Assembly: GCA_023416455.1 (NCBI GenBank) | Contig: JAEZHQ010000421.1 | Coordinates: forward strand, 1-6,200 | Length of the DNA stretch: 6,200 nt | Source: Pseudomonadota bacterium | GTDB lineage: Bacteria; Pseudomonadota; Alphaproteobacteria; Azospirillales; Azospirillaceae | Direction of reading: 5' to 3' | Shown here: piece by piece, positions 1-5,537 of the stretch | Position numbering within the stretch: position 1 is the first letter of the stretch | How the letters are laid out: each line of letters starts with the position of its first letter | The notes under the pieces: model-generated | What the model was told of the DNA's origin: nothing | Database searches by the model: none | Seen by the model: the letters and a program-made list of their open reading frames with translations, nothing else | Translations under genes and position numbers: made by a program

Positions 1-69
1 GGCGGGCGCCGCGAGGAACTGACCGCCGGCCACCTGCCGCCGCTCGGCAGCGGCCGCGGCCGCCGCTGA
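1..69 (+). CDS. 3' end of an unidentified gene (partial)
   Basis: Frame 1 is open from the left edge to a TGA at 67-69 and encodes the last 22 residues of a protein (GGRREELTAGHLPP, then a Gly/Arg-rich end). All but one of its codons end in G or C, as in the confirmed genes of this window, which is why I read it as a real coding tail rather than chance. The basic, Gly/Arg-rich C-terminus carries no motif that identifies a family. It converges on the minus-strand zinc-ribbon gene, whose stop lies 55 bp away across a GC-rich structured spacer. The function cannot be given from 22 residues. Confidence 0.5.
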   Translation, partial: GGRREELTAGHLPPLGSGRGRR

Positions 70-77
70 GCCGGCCC

Positions 78-105
78 GGGTCGGGCTTGGTCGGGTCGGG
101 TCGGG
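78..105 (+). repeat. G-tract cluster with GGGTC repeats (possible G-quadruplex)
   Basis: Five runs of three Gs occur at 78-80, 83-85, 93-95, 98-100 and 103-105. Most are separated by only TC, giving short GGGTC repeats. This satisfies the usual G3+N1-7 pattern for an intramolecular quadruplex on the plus strand. It lies just after the stop of the upstream gene, so the quadruplex would form in that gene's 3' untranslated RNA or in the DNA between the convergent genes. In 70% GC DNA such runs can arise by chance, but the near-periodic spacing is more ordered than the surroundings. Confidence 0.45.
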
Positions 106-120
106 CCGCCGGTCCGGCGG
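106..120. terminator. GC hairpin between convergent genes (possible terminator)
   Basis: A perfect inverted repeat (CCGCCGG, one central T, CCGGCGG) spans the space just past the minus-strand stop codon at 125-127. As RNA it would fold as a 5-bp stem with a 5-nt loop. No U-tract follows on either strand, so it is not a canonical intrinsic terminator. Position between two convergent genes is the main argument for a role in 3'-end formation or RNA stability. A Rho-dependent end with a protective hairpin is equally possible. Confidence 0.35.
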
Positions 121-124
121 GAGT

Positions 125-367
125 TCAGGCGAGCTGGGACATCGGGCACTGGGCGTTGCCGCAGCCGGCCGGGTTGCAGGCCGGCATCGGCGCCGCGGCG
201 GGCTTGGATTTGCCGACCCGCGGCGCCATGATCGCCTTGGTGACGCTGGTGCCGCCGCAGGACGGGCAGCCCAGCCCCGACGCCTTCCGGGCCTCGTAAT
301 CGGCCATGTTCTCGAACCACTGATCGAATTCGTGGCCGCAGGCGCAGGCCAGGGCGTAAAGGATCAT
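125..367 (-). CDS. Short DUF1178-like zinc-ribbon protein
   Basis: The 80-residue product begins MILYALACACGHEFDQWFEN. It matches the N-terminal signature of the DUF1178 family as I know it: hydrophobic start, C-x-C-GH, aromatic (D/E)xWF, then a CPxCG knuckle and a V-x-K-A-(L/I)-MAP segment. Cys8, Cys10, Cys34 and Cys37, plus His12, are candidate metal ligands for one ribbon. DUF1178 proteins are usually nearly twice as long (from memory). Here the protein ends in a distinct Cys-rich tail with Cys64, Cys69 and Cys74 at regular spacing. FmdB-type regulatory zinc ribbons are the nearest alternative. The start at 367 is chosen over one 21 codons upstream because a GAGGAAA ribosome site lies just before it and the family begins here. 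It follows endonuclease III on the same strand after 101 bp. Its molecular role is unknown; it is likely cytoplasmic, with no signal peptide or membrane segment. Confidence 0.85.
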   Translation of the reverse strand: MILYALACACGHEFDQWFENMADYEARKASGLGCPSCGGTSVTKAIMAPRVGKSKPAAAPMPACNPAGCGNAQCPMSQLA

Positions 368-371
368 CGCG

Positions 372-378
372 TTTCCTC
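372..378 (-). promoter_or_regulatory. Ribosome binding site of the zinc-ribbon gene
   Basis: On the minus strand this reads GAGGAAA, 4 nt before the ATG at 367-365 (6 nt from the GAGGA core). It decides the start: the upstream in-frame ATG at 430 has no comparable site, and the 21 residues it would add are Arg-rich and unlike the family. Confidence 0.65.
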
Positions 379-468
379 GAAGCGGTGGAGCGGCCAGGAG
401 ACGGGCTTTGCGCCACCGGCGCGATGACATGGGTCAAACCGGCCGGCGCCGGGGTGGGAGAGGGGCCG

Positions 469-1161
469 TCAGCGGTGGGTGGTCACCCCGACCTGCCGGC
501 ACATGGACAGCAGCGGGCAGGTCGAACAGCGCGGCCGGTTCCCGGTGCAGATCCATTTGCCGAAGGGCACCAGCCGTTCGTTGATCTCCACCCAGTAGTG
601 CCGGGGCAGCCGCTCCAGCAGCGCCAGCATGGTGCGTTCCGGCGTGGGGGCGGCGACGTAGCCCCAGCGGTTGGTGACGCGGTGCACATGCACGTCGACC
701 GCCACCGCCGGGACGCCGAATCCGATGGCCATGGTCAGCGCGGCGGTCTTCGGGCCGACGCCGCGCAACGCCATCAGCTCCTCCAGAGTGCCGGGCACCC
801 GCCCGCCGTGCTCCGCCAGGATGCGGCGCGACAGCGCGAGGAGGTCGCGCGCCTTGGGCTCCGGAAACGTCGCGCCGTCGAGCAGGCGCACCAGCTCCGC
901 CTCGGGCAGTGCGGCCAGCCGTTCCGGCGTCCGCGCCACGGCGAACAGCCGCCGGCAGACCGCCACCGTGGTCTCGTCACGGGTGCGGGCGGAGATCAGG
1001 GCGCCCACCAGCTGCTCGAACGGGGTGGAGCAGCCCTCGTCGCGCAGGGCGAACATGGCCGCCTTCGGCCGGTCGGCCAGCGCCAGCCGCAGGCGGCGGA
1101 ACGCCTCGTCGATGTCGAAGGACTCCTTGCCGGCGGCGGCGGGCATGGCGGGCGGCGGCAT
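469..1161 (-). CDS. nth: Endonuclease III (DNA glycosylase/AP lyase)
   Basis: This 230-residue product is a bifunctional base-excision repair enzyme of the HhH-GPD superfamily, which removes oxidised pyrimidines and cleaves the abasic site. The helix-hairpin-helix (LRGVGPKTA, about 132-140) carries the Schiff-base lysine Lys138, and the catalytic aspartate is Asp156 in VDVHVHRV. Their 18-residue separation equals that of Lys120/Asp138 in E. coli Nth. The C-terminal 4Fe-4S loop has Cys205, Cys212, Cys215 and Cys221 with the classical C-x6-C-x2-C-x5-C spacing. Length is close to the family norm with a short N-terminal extension. At the start of the fold the motif reads LISARTRDETT, with Arg59 where most bacterial enzymes have Gln. 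The start is uncertain: ATGs at 1161 and 1146 both lack a good ribosome site (a GGAG lies 24 nt upstream of 1161), and an ATG at 1224 would add 21 unlikely residues. It lies 83 bp downstream of the glycosyltransferase gene. Confidence 0.95.
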   Translation of the reverse strand: MPPPAMPAAAGKESFDIDEAFRRLRLALADRPKAAMFALRDEGCSTPFEQLVGALISARTRDETTVAVCRRLFAVARTPERLAALPEAELVRLLDGATFPEPKARDLLALSRRILAEHGGRVPGTLEELMALRGVGPKTAALTMAIGFGVPAVAVDVHVHRVTNRWGYVAAPTPERTMLALLERLPRHYWVEINERLVPFGKWICTGNRPRCSTCPLLSMCRQVGVTTHR

Positions 1162-1213
1162 GGGCGGGTCGCCAGGCGGTTGCTTCTCCTGCCGACAACA
1201 GGCGGGCGCGCGG

Positions 1214-1225
1214 GATGGCGCCATC
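1214..1225. repeat. 12-bp perfect palindrome between two genes
   Basis: GATGGCGCCATC is its own reverse complement. It sits in the 83-bp gap between the glycosyltransferase stop and the endonuclease III start. Perfect dyads of this length can be operators, but the flanking bases do not extend it, and it contains the common GGCGCC core that is frequent in this GC-rich DNA. No regulator is suggested. Confidence 0.3.
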
Positions 1226-1244
1226 GGCGGGCAAGGCCGCCGGA

Positions 1245-2657
1245 TCAGGGCCGGGCGGCGCTGGAGAACAGCGGACGGCGCAGCCGGCCGGCGGCGATGT
1301 CGGCGCGAAGCGCGGCGGCGTCCATGGAGCGGATGCGCTCCAGTTCGGCCTTGTTGGCCTCCAGGAAGGGGTTGCGGTCGGTGGAGTTCTCCGGCCGGGC
1401 GTGCTCCAGGTGGTAGAGCGGGCCGGGCACCCGCTCGACCCCCAGGCCCAGGCGGCGCAGCCGCTCCACGATCTCGTCGTCCTCGTAGCCCCAGGAGACG
1501 AAGGTCTCGTTGTAGCCGCCGGCCGCCAGCAGGGCGGCGCGGTCGAAGAAGGCGCCGCCGCCCGGCGAGTTGCGGTGCATCATGGGAAAGCGGTGGCACA
1601 CCGCGTTCAGCGCCGCCGCCGACAGCGTGCGCCCGAAGCGCAGCACCTCCGGGCCGAGGATCCAGAAGAACAGACCGTTGTAGGGGAAGGCCATGGCCGC
1701 CCCGGCGCGGACGGCGTCGCGGGCGTAGAGGTACTGGACGGGATCGACCACCACGTCGGTGTCGTGCAGCGCCACGATCGGGGTCGCCGCCGCCTCGGCC
1801 ATGCGGTTGACCAGATGCGCCTTGTGGGTGAAGGGCGTGTCGTTGCCGGTCAGGTGGAGGTGCGCGCAGCGGGCGGCGAGGTCCGGCCCCAGCGCGTCGG
1901 CAAGGTCGCTCGGTCCGGCCTTGTCCTCCCCGACCAGCACGCGGGTGTTGGCGTGCTTCAGGATGAAGGCGACGATGAAGCGCAGGTTGCGCTTGCGGTC
2001 GTCGCTGTCGGCGCGGAAGGGGATGAGGAAGGTCACGTCGCGGAGGTCGAGCCGTCCGTCCGGCCCTGCGGAATCCAGCGCCGCGCGCCGCCGCCGGAAG
2101 GCCGCCGCCTGGGCGGCCAGCCGCTCGCGCGAGGCGCGGTCGTCGGGGGCGAGCGACAGCGCCATCTCGTAGAAGGCGACGGCGGCGCCGGGGCGGCCCA
2201 GGTCGGCCTCGATGTCGCCCTTCTGGCGCCAGCCGCGGGACTGGTCGGGATGGCGGGCGAGCAGCCCGTCCAGCACCGCCAGCGCCTCGCCGATGCGGCC
2301 GATGGCCTGGAGCGCCTCGCTCAGGTGGTATTCGGCGTCGGGGAAGTCGGGCCGCAGCGCGACGGCGCGGCGGTAGCTGGCGATGGCCTCCTCCGTGCGC
2401 AGCGCCACATGGAGGAGCGCGCCGAGGTTGAAATGGGCGTCGGCGTCGCCGCCGTCCCGTGCGACCGAGCGGGCGAGCAGATCCATGCCCCGCCCGCGGT
2501 CGCCGGCCAGCGCCGCCAGCAGGCCCAGGCGGTGGAGCGCCTCGGCGTTGTCGGGGTCGGCGTCGAGGATGCGGCCGTAGAGGATCTCCGCCTCGGCGCG
2601 GCGGCCGGCCTTGAGATGGTCGAGCGCCACGGCGAGCGCTTCGTCGATGGTCGCCAT
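1245..2657 (-). CDS. TPR-domain glycosyltransferase
   Basis: The 470-residue protein has two parts. Residues 1-172 are about five tetratricopeptide repeats (for example AEAEILYGRILDADPDNAEA and GRPGAAVAFYEMALSLAPDD), a protein-protein scaffold. Residues 205-425 look like a GT-A fold glycosyltransferase. DVTFLIPFRADS opens the nucleotide-binding half, HDTDVVVD carries a DxD-type metal/sugar-nucleotide motif (Asp299, Asp301), and GGGAFFDRAALLAAGGYNE followed by SWGYEDDE (389-395) resembles the C-terminal galactosyltransferase signature that contacts the acceptor and supplies the catalytic acid. No signal peptide or membrane segment is seen, so it is likely cytosolic, adding a sugar to a glycan or protein; donor and acceptor are unknown. 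The start at 2657 is chosen because it begins the first TPR and matches the start of the other TPR protein in this window. Purine-rich GGGAC repeats precede it. It probably heads the minus-strand run with endonuclease III. Confidence 0.85.
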   Translation of the reverse strand: MATIDEALAVALDHLKAGRRAEAEILYGRILDADPDNAEALHRLGLLAALAGDRGRGMDLLARSVARDGGDADAHFNLGALLHVALRTEEAIASYRRAVALRPDFPDAEYHLSEALQAIGRIGEALAVLDGLLARHPDQSRGWRQKGDIEADLGRPGAAVAFYEMALSLAPDDRASRERLAAQAAAFRRRRAALDSAGPDGRLDLRDVTFLIPFRADSDDRKRNLRFIVAFILKHANTRVLVGEDKAGPSDLADALGPDLAARCAHLHLTGNDTPFTHKAHLVNRMAEAAATPIVALHDTDVVVDPVQYLYARDAVRAGAAMAFPYNGLFFWILGPEVLRFGRTLSAAALNAVCHRFPMMHRNSPGGGAFFDRAALLAAGGYNETFVSWGYEDDEIVERLRRLGLGVERVPGPLYHLEHARPENSTDRNPFLEANKAELERIRSMDAAALRADIAAGRLRRPLFSSAARP

Positions 2658-2660
2658 GCC

Positions 2661-2675
2661 GTCCCGTCCCGTCCT
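2661..2675 (-). repeat. GGGAC short tandem repeats in glycosyltransferase leader
   Basis: On the minus strand the leader carries GGAC followed by two GGGAC copies and a truncated GGC, a few bases before the ATG at 2657. The purine-rich units overlap where the ribosome site should be, and AAGGA lies slightly further upstream. A change in copy number could alter the spacing of the ribosome site. The array is too short for me to claim phase variation. Confidence 0.35.
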
Positions 2676-2723
2676 TTCCCCTGTGCCGTCGTCGCGCGGC
2701 GGCGCCCGCCGCCGGATTCCACT

Positions 2724-2753
2724 TTGACACAGCGGGGTGCGCGGGGAAATCAT
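2724..2753 (+). promoter_or_regulatory. Putative sigma70 promoter for the binding-protein gene
   Basis: A perfect TTGACA -35 box lies at 2724-2729. After an 18-bp spacer, AATCAT at 2748-2753 matches four of six positions of the -10 consensus. Transcription would start near 2760, giving a leader of about 30 nt that contains the AGGGA ribosome site at 2774-2778. TTGACA is conspicuous in DNA this GC-rich, and it lies in the divergent gap between the glycosyltransferase and binding-protein genes. A minus-strand promoter for the glycosyltransferase must also lie in this 132-bp gap, but I could not identify it. Confidence 0.5.
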
Positions 2754-2789
2754 CGGCGCCAGGACAACGCCTCAGGGAAGCGCCCAACA

Positions 2790-4064
2790 ATGAAGAACGA
2801 CAGCATGACGAACATCGGGTCCATGGGAGGGATCGCCGCCGGCCTGACGCGCCGGCAGTTCGGCACCGCCGCCGTGGCCGCGGGCGCGCTCGCCGCCTTC
2901 GGCCGGGCTCCGGCCTACGCGCAGGGCACCACGCTGAAGGTCGGCGTGCTGCTGCCGCGCTCCGGCCACCTTGCCCAGGCGGGGCAGGCCTGCCAGCGCG
3001 GCGCCGACATCGCGCCGGCCCTGCTCGCCGAGCTGGGCCACAAGGTGGAGATCCTGTCGGCCGACACCGAATCGAACGTGGACGTGGCGCGGTCGCGCAC
3101 GGAGAAGCTGATCAACGACGGCGCCAACGTCATCATCGGCGCCTTCGACAGCGGCCAGACCGCCGCCGCCGCCCAGGTCTGCGAGCAGCGCGGGATCCCT
3201 CTGGTGATGAACATCGCCGCCGCCGACCGCCTGACCGAGCAGGGCTACAAGACGGTCTTCCGCAACTTCCCGACCTCCACCATGCTGGTGACGAACGGGC
3301 TGGCGCTGATGAAGGACCTGTTCGCGGCCAGCGGCACCACCCCGAAATCGGCGGTGTTCCTGCACGCCAACGACACCTTCGGCATGGCCAACAAGCAGGC
3401 GCTGGACGCGCTGTTCCCCAAGCTGGACATGCCCTTCACCATCACCGAATCGATCTCCTACGATCCCAAGGCCCAGGACCTTGCGGTGGAGGTGGCCAAG
3501 GCCAAGGCGACCGGCGCGGAGCTGGCCATCGTCACCACGCGGGCCAACGACGCCATCATGATGGTGCGCGAGATGGTCAAGCAGCGCTGGGAGCCCCAGG
3601 CCATCGTCTCCCCCGGCTCGCCCGGCCTCTACGACGAGCAGTTCTACAAGGTGCTTGGCAAATACGCCGACTACGCCATCACCAACCTGCCCTGGTACGA
3701 CCCCAGGGCCGATCTCACCAAGCGCGTCGAGGCCGCCTTCAAGAAGCAGTTCCCGAACGACCGCTTCGAAGGCTACGCCTTCAACGTCGCCTTCACGCTG
3801 GAGGCCATCCTGATCGCCGCCGACGCCTTCAAGCGCGCCGGCACGGCCGACCCGGCGACCCTGCTGACCGCCCTGCGCGAGACCAACCTGACCGACAAAA
3901 TGATGGTGGGGCCGGCCATCACCTTCGACGAGAAGGGGCAGAACACCCAGCTCGTCTCGGCCTGCGTGCAGAACCGCGACCAGCGCCCGACCGTGGTGCT
4001 TCCCAAGGGCTCGGCCGAGTTGGATCCGGTCTTCCCGGCGCCGGGCTGGGGCAAGCGGGGCTGA
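2790..4064 (+). CDS. ABC transporter substrate-binding protein, type 1 (LivK-like)
   Basis: The 424-residue product is a periplasmic binding protein of the Leu/Ile/Val-binding (Peripla_BP_6) family, which captures a solute for an ABC importer. A twin-arginine signal is clear: LTRRQFGT (Arg21-Arg22), a hydrophobic Ala-rich stretch, and a likely cleavage after AYA (Ala44). The mature protein opens with LKVGVLLPRSGHLAQAGQ, the family's first strand. It continues with IIGAFDSGQTAAAAQV and IPLVMNIAAADRLTEQGYKTVFR, the ligand-pocket regions in lobe 1, and EGYAFNVAFTLEAILIAADAFKRAG near the C-terminus. Where LivJ has Thr in GATNPELT, this protein appears to have Ala144, so the ligand may not be an L-alpha-amino acid. 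The start at 2790 has AGGGA 11 nt upstream; an ATG at 2805 is possible. No permease or ATPase gene is adjacent, so it is an orphan subunit here. The substrate is unknown. Confidence 0.92.
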   Translation: MKNDSMTNIGSMGGIAAGLTRRQFGTAAVAAGALAAFGRAPAYAQGTTLKVGVLLPRSGHLAQAGQACQRGADIAPALLAELGHKVEILSADTESNVDVARSRTEKLINDGANVIIGAFDSGQTAAAAQVCEQRGIPLVMNIAAADRLTEQGYKTVFRNFPTSTMLVTNGLALMKDLFAASGTTPKSAVFLHANDTFGMANKQALDALFPKLDMPFTITESISYDPKAQDLAVEVAKAKATGAELAIVTTRANDAIMMVREMVKQRWEPQAIVSPGSPGLYDEQFYKVLGKYADYAITNLPWYDPRADLTKRVEAAFKKQFPNDRFEGYAFNVAFTLEAILIAADAFKRAGTADPATLLTALRETNLTDKMMVGPAITFDEKGQNTQLVSACVQNRDQRPTVVLPKGSAELDPVFPAPGWGKRG

Positions 4065-4106
4065 GCCCGCCTTCCCGGCCCCGCTCCCGGCCCTGCCCAG
4101 GCGGCG

Positions 4107-4131
4107 GTGAGGCGGGCCGTGCCCGCCTCAC
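4107..4131. terminator. Strong hairpin at convergent gene ends, overlapping a stop codon
   Basis: Two perfect 11-nt arms (GTGAGGCGGGC at 4107-4117 and its complement at 4121-4131) flank a 3-nt loop. With a one-base bulge, four or five more pairs can form outside (CGGC with GCCG). It lies 42 bp past the binding-protein stop and includes the TGA (4130-4128) of the convergent TPR gene. It could stop or stabilise transcripts from both directions. Neither strand has a U-tract, so termination would be non-canonical or Rho-assisted. Confidence 0.6.
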
Positions 4132-5462
4132 GCCGTCTGGGCCTCCCGGCAGTAGGCGAGCAGGCGTTCCACCGAGCGGTGGCGGTCGCCGAGGTCGGCG
4201 CCGGGCTGGGTGGGCAGGGGCGCGTCGCTGGTCGGCGGGGCGCCGAAGGAAAAGGGGCGGAAGCGGCCCTTGAGGTCGGCGGGCCAGCCGTCGGGGCTGT
4301 CCTCCTCGCGGTGGCCGAGGATGAGGCGGGCCAGCGTCAGCGGCGGGCCGGAGGTGGTCGGCAGAAGGACCACCGGGCGCGCTCCGGCGAACAGGTCGGC
4401 CACCACGTTGGAGCCGCCGAAGGCGACGATGGCGTCGGGGTCGAAGGCATCCAGATGGTCGATGATGGCGTGCAGCTTCTCCTCGTCGAAGCGCTTGCCC
4501 GGGAAGGAGGCCATGCGGACGCGGGCGCCGAAGGCGGCGATGGTCTGCTCGCCGACATAGTCATCGGTGATGTTGTAGGTGTATTCGGGGACGAATCCGT
4601 TCTCCCCGGTGATCGCCATGGCGTTGGGATTGATGATGAGGACCTCGCGCCCGAAGGAGTCCTGGAGGCGGCGGGCGTAGTCGAAGGCGTCCACCGTCGG
4701 CTGGTGCCCCTGGCCCAGCATCTGGTTGGTGACCAGCGCGACCCGCCTGACCTCGGCGCGCGGCTGGGCGCGCGTCAGGCGGCCGGCCAGGTGGAAGCGG
4801 CGCAGGGTCTCCTCCAGCATCAGCCGGTAGAAGCGCAGCAGTTCGCCGCCGGCGAAGCGCCGGGGATCGCCCGTGCGCACCGCGCCCTGAAACAGCTGCA
4901 TGGCCATGCCCCAGAAGGCGTAATGGATCGAGGGCACGGAGAAGCGCATGGGATCGGCCAGCACGGCCTGGACCAGCGCTTCGTAATGCTTCAGGTCGCC
5001 GGACAGCAGGAACAGCAGCGACTGCCGCCGCATGACGTCGCCCAGCCGGTAGCCGGCGTCGACCTCGGCCGCGGCGGCGGCGCGGGTCTCGTCGTCGTAG
5101 CGGCGGATCAGCCCGGCCAGCGCGTTGACGTTGGCCCAGCCCTCCCCCTCGTTGCTGAGCTGGGCCAGGGCGCGGGCGAAGCTGAGCGCGGCCTCGCGCG
5201 TGCGGCCGACGGCGTGCAGCGCGTGGCCCAGGTTGGCGTGCAGCAGGGGCGAGCCGGCGTCGCCGGCCACCGCCTGACCGATCAGATCCACCGCTTCCGC
5301 GGCCCGTCCCCCCTGGAGGGCGATCACACCCAGCAGGTGCAGTGCGTCGGGCTGGCCCGGCGCGGAGGCCAGAACCTCCCGGTAAAGGCGTTCGGCCTCC
5401 GCGGTGCGTCCGGCCCGATGGTGCTCGGTCGCGACGGCCAGCGTCTGTTCGATGATGTCCAT
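4128..5462 (-). CDS. TPR protein with unassigned Rossmann-like C-terminal domain
   Basis: The 444-residue protein starts with about three TPRs (residues 1-105: AGRTAEAERLYREVLASAPGQPDA, then two more), followed by a helical linker (about 105-235). The C-terminal part (238-400) alternates hydrophobic strands and helices: RRVALVTNQMLGQGHQPT, REVLIINPNA, PDAIVAFGGSNVVADLF and RPVVLLPTTSGPP. This resembles the N-terminal Rossmann half of a GT-B glycosyltransferase, but no donor-binding second half follows; the last 45 residues are Pro-rich then helical. It may be a truncated glycosyltransferase or an uncharacterised domain. Its TPR region aligns almost without gaps with that of the glycosyltransferase at 1245-2657. 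The start at 5462 has AGGAA 9 nt upstream and matches the paralogue's start; the ATG at 5498 has no ribosome site. It is likely cytosolic, with no signal peptide. Its stop lies in a hairpin shared with the convergent binding-protein gene. Confidence 0.8.
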   Translation of the reverse strand: MDIIEQTLAVATEHHRAGRTAEAERLYREVLASAPGQPDALHLLGVIALQGGRAAEAVDLIGQAVAGDAGSPLLHANLGHALHAVGRTREAALSFARALAQLSNEGEGWANVNALAGLIRRYDDETRAAAAAEVDAGYRLGDVMRRQSLLFLLSGDLKHYEALVQAVLADPMRFSVPSIHYAFWGMAMQLFQGAVRTGDPRRFAGGELLRFYRLMLEETLRRFHLAGRLTRAQPRAEVRRVALVTNQMLGQGHQPTVDAFDYARRLQDSFGREVLIINPNAMAITGENGFVPEYTYNITDDYVGEQTIAAFGARVRMASFPGKRFDEEKLHAIIDHLDAFDPDAIVAFGGSNVVADLFAGARPVVLLPTTSGPPLTLARLILGHREEDSPDGWPADLKGRFRPFSFGAPPTSDAPLPTQPGADLGDRHRSVERLLAYCREAQTA

Positions 5463-5471
5463 GAGGGGGCG

Positions 5472-5476
5472 TTCCT
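5472..5476 (-). promoter_or_regulatory. Ribosome binding site of the second TPR gene
   Basis: On the minus strand AGGAA lies 9 nt before the ATG at 5462-5460. It favours this start over the in-frame ATG at 5498, which would add 12 polar residues (MPPRTEHQERPL) outside the TPR fold and lacks a purine-rich site. Confidence 0.55.
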
Positions 5477-5537
5477 GATGCTCGGTCCGTGGAGGCATAT
5501 TTACGTGGTTTTAGGGGAGGTGCGCTGAACTTTCCGC

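Noticed and set aside
410..422. Small hairpin (GCGCC, 3-nt loop, GGCGC) downstream of endonuclease III as a terminator
   Set aside because: Only a 5-bp stem, followed by AAAG rather than a U-tract on the minus strand; expected by chance at this GC content.
385..1416. Plus-strand open frame opposite endonuclease III
   Set aside because: Antisense to a gene with all catalytic and Fe-S residues present; the composition is low complexity and no domain is visible.
909..2789. Open frame extending the binding protein upstream by over 600 residues to 909
   Set aside because: It is antisense to the glycosyltransferase and endonuclease III genes, is full of Arg/Gly/Ala low-complexity sequence, and the twin-arginine signal marks the true N-terminus at 2790.
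1162..2790. Continuous minus-strand open frame fusing a long upstream region to endonuclease III
   Set aside because: Upstream of 1161 it reads the glycosyltransferase gene in another frame and gives Arg/Pro-rich nonsense; the conserved Nth fold begins after 1161.
5496..5515. A/T-rich patch between the second TPR gene and the L,D-transpeptidase as a promoter
   Set aside because: On the minus strand TAAATA could be a -10 box, but no convincing -35 box lies at 16-18 bp, so I left it out of the feature list.
4107..5528. Long plus-strand open frame opposite the second TPR gene
   Set aside because: Its product is Gly/Val/Gln-rich with no recognisable motif, whereas the minus strand gives clear TPRs. 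High GC removes stops from antisense frames.
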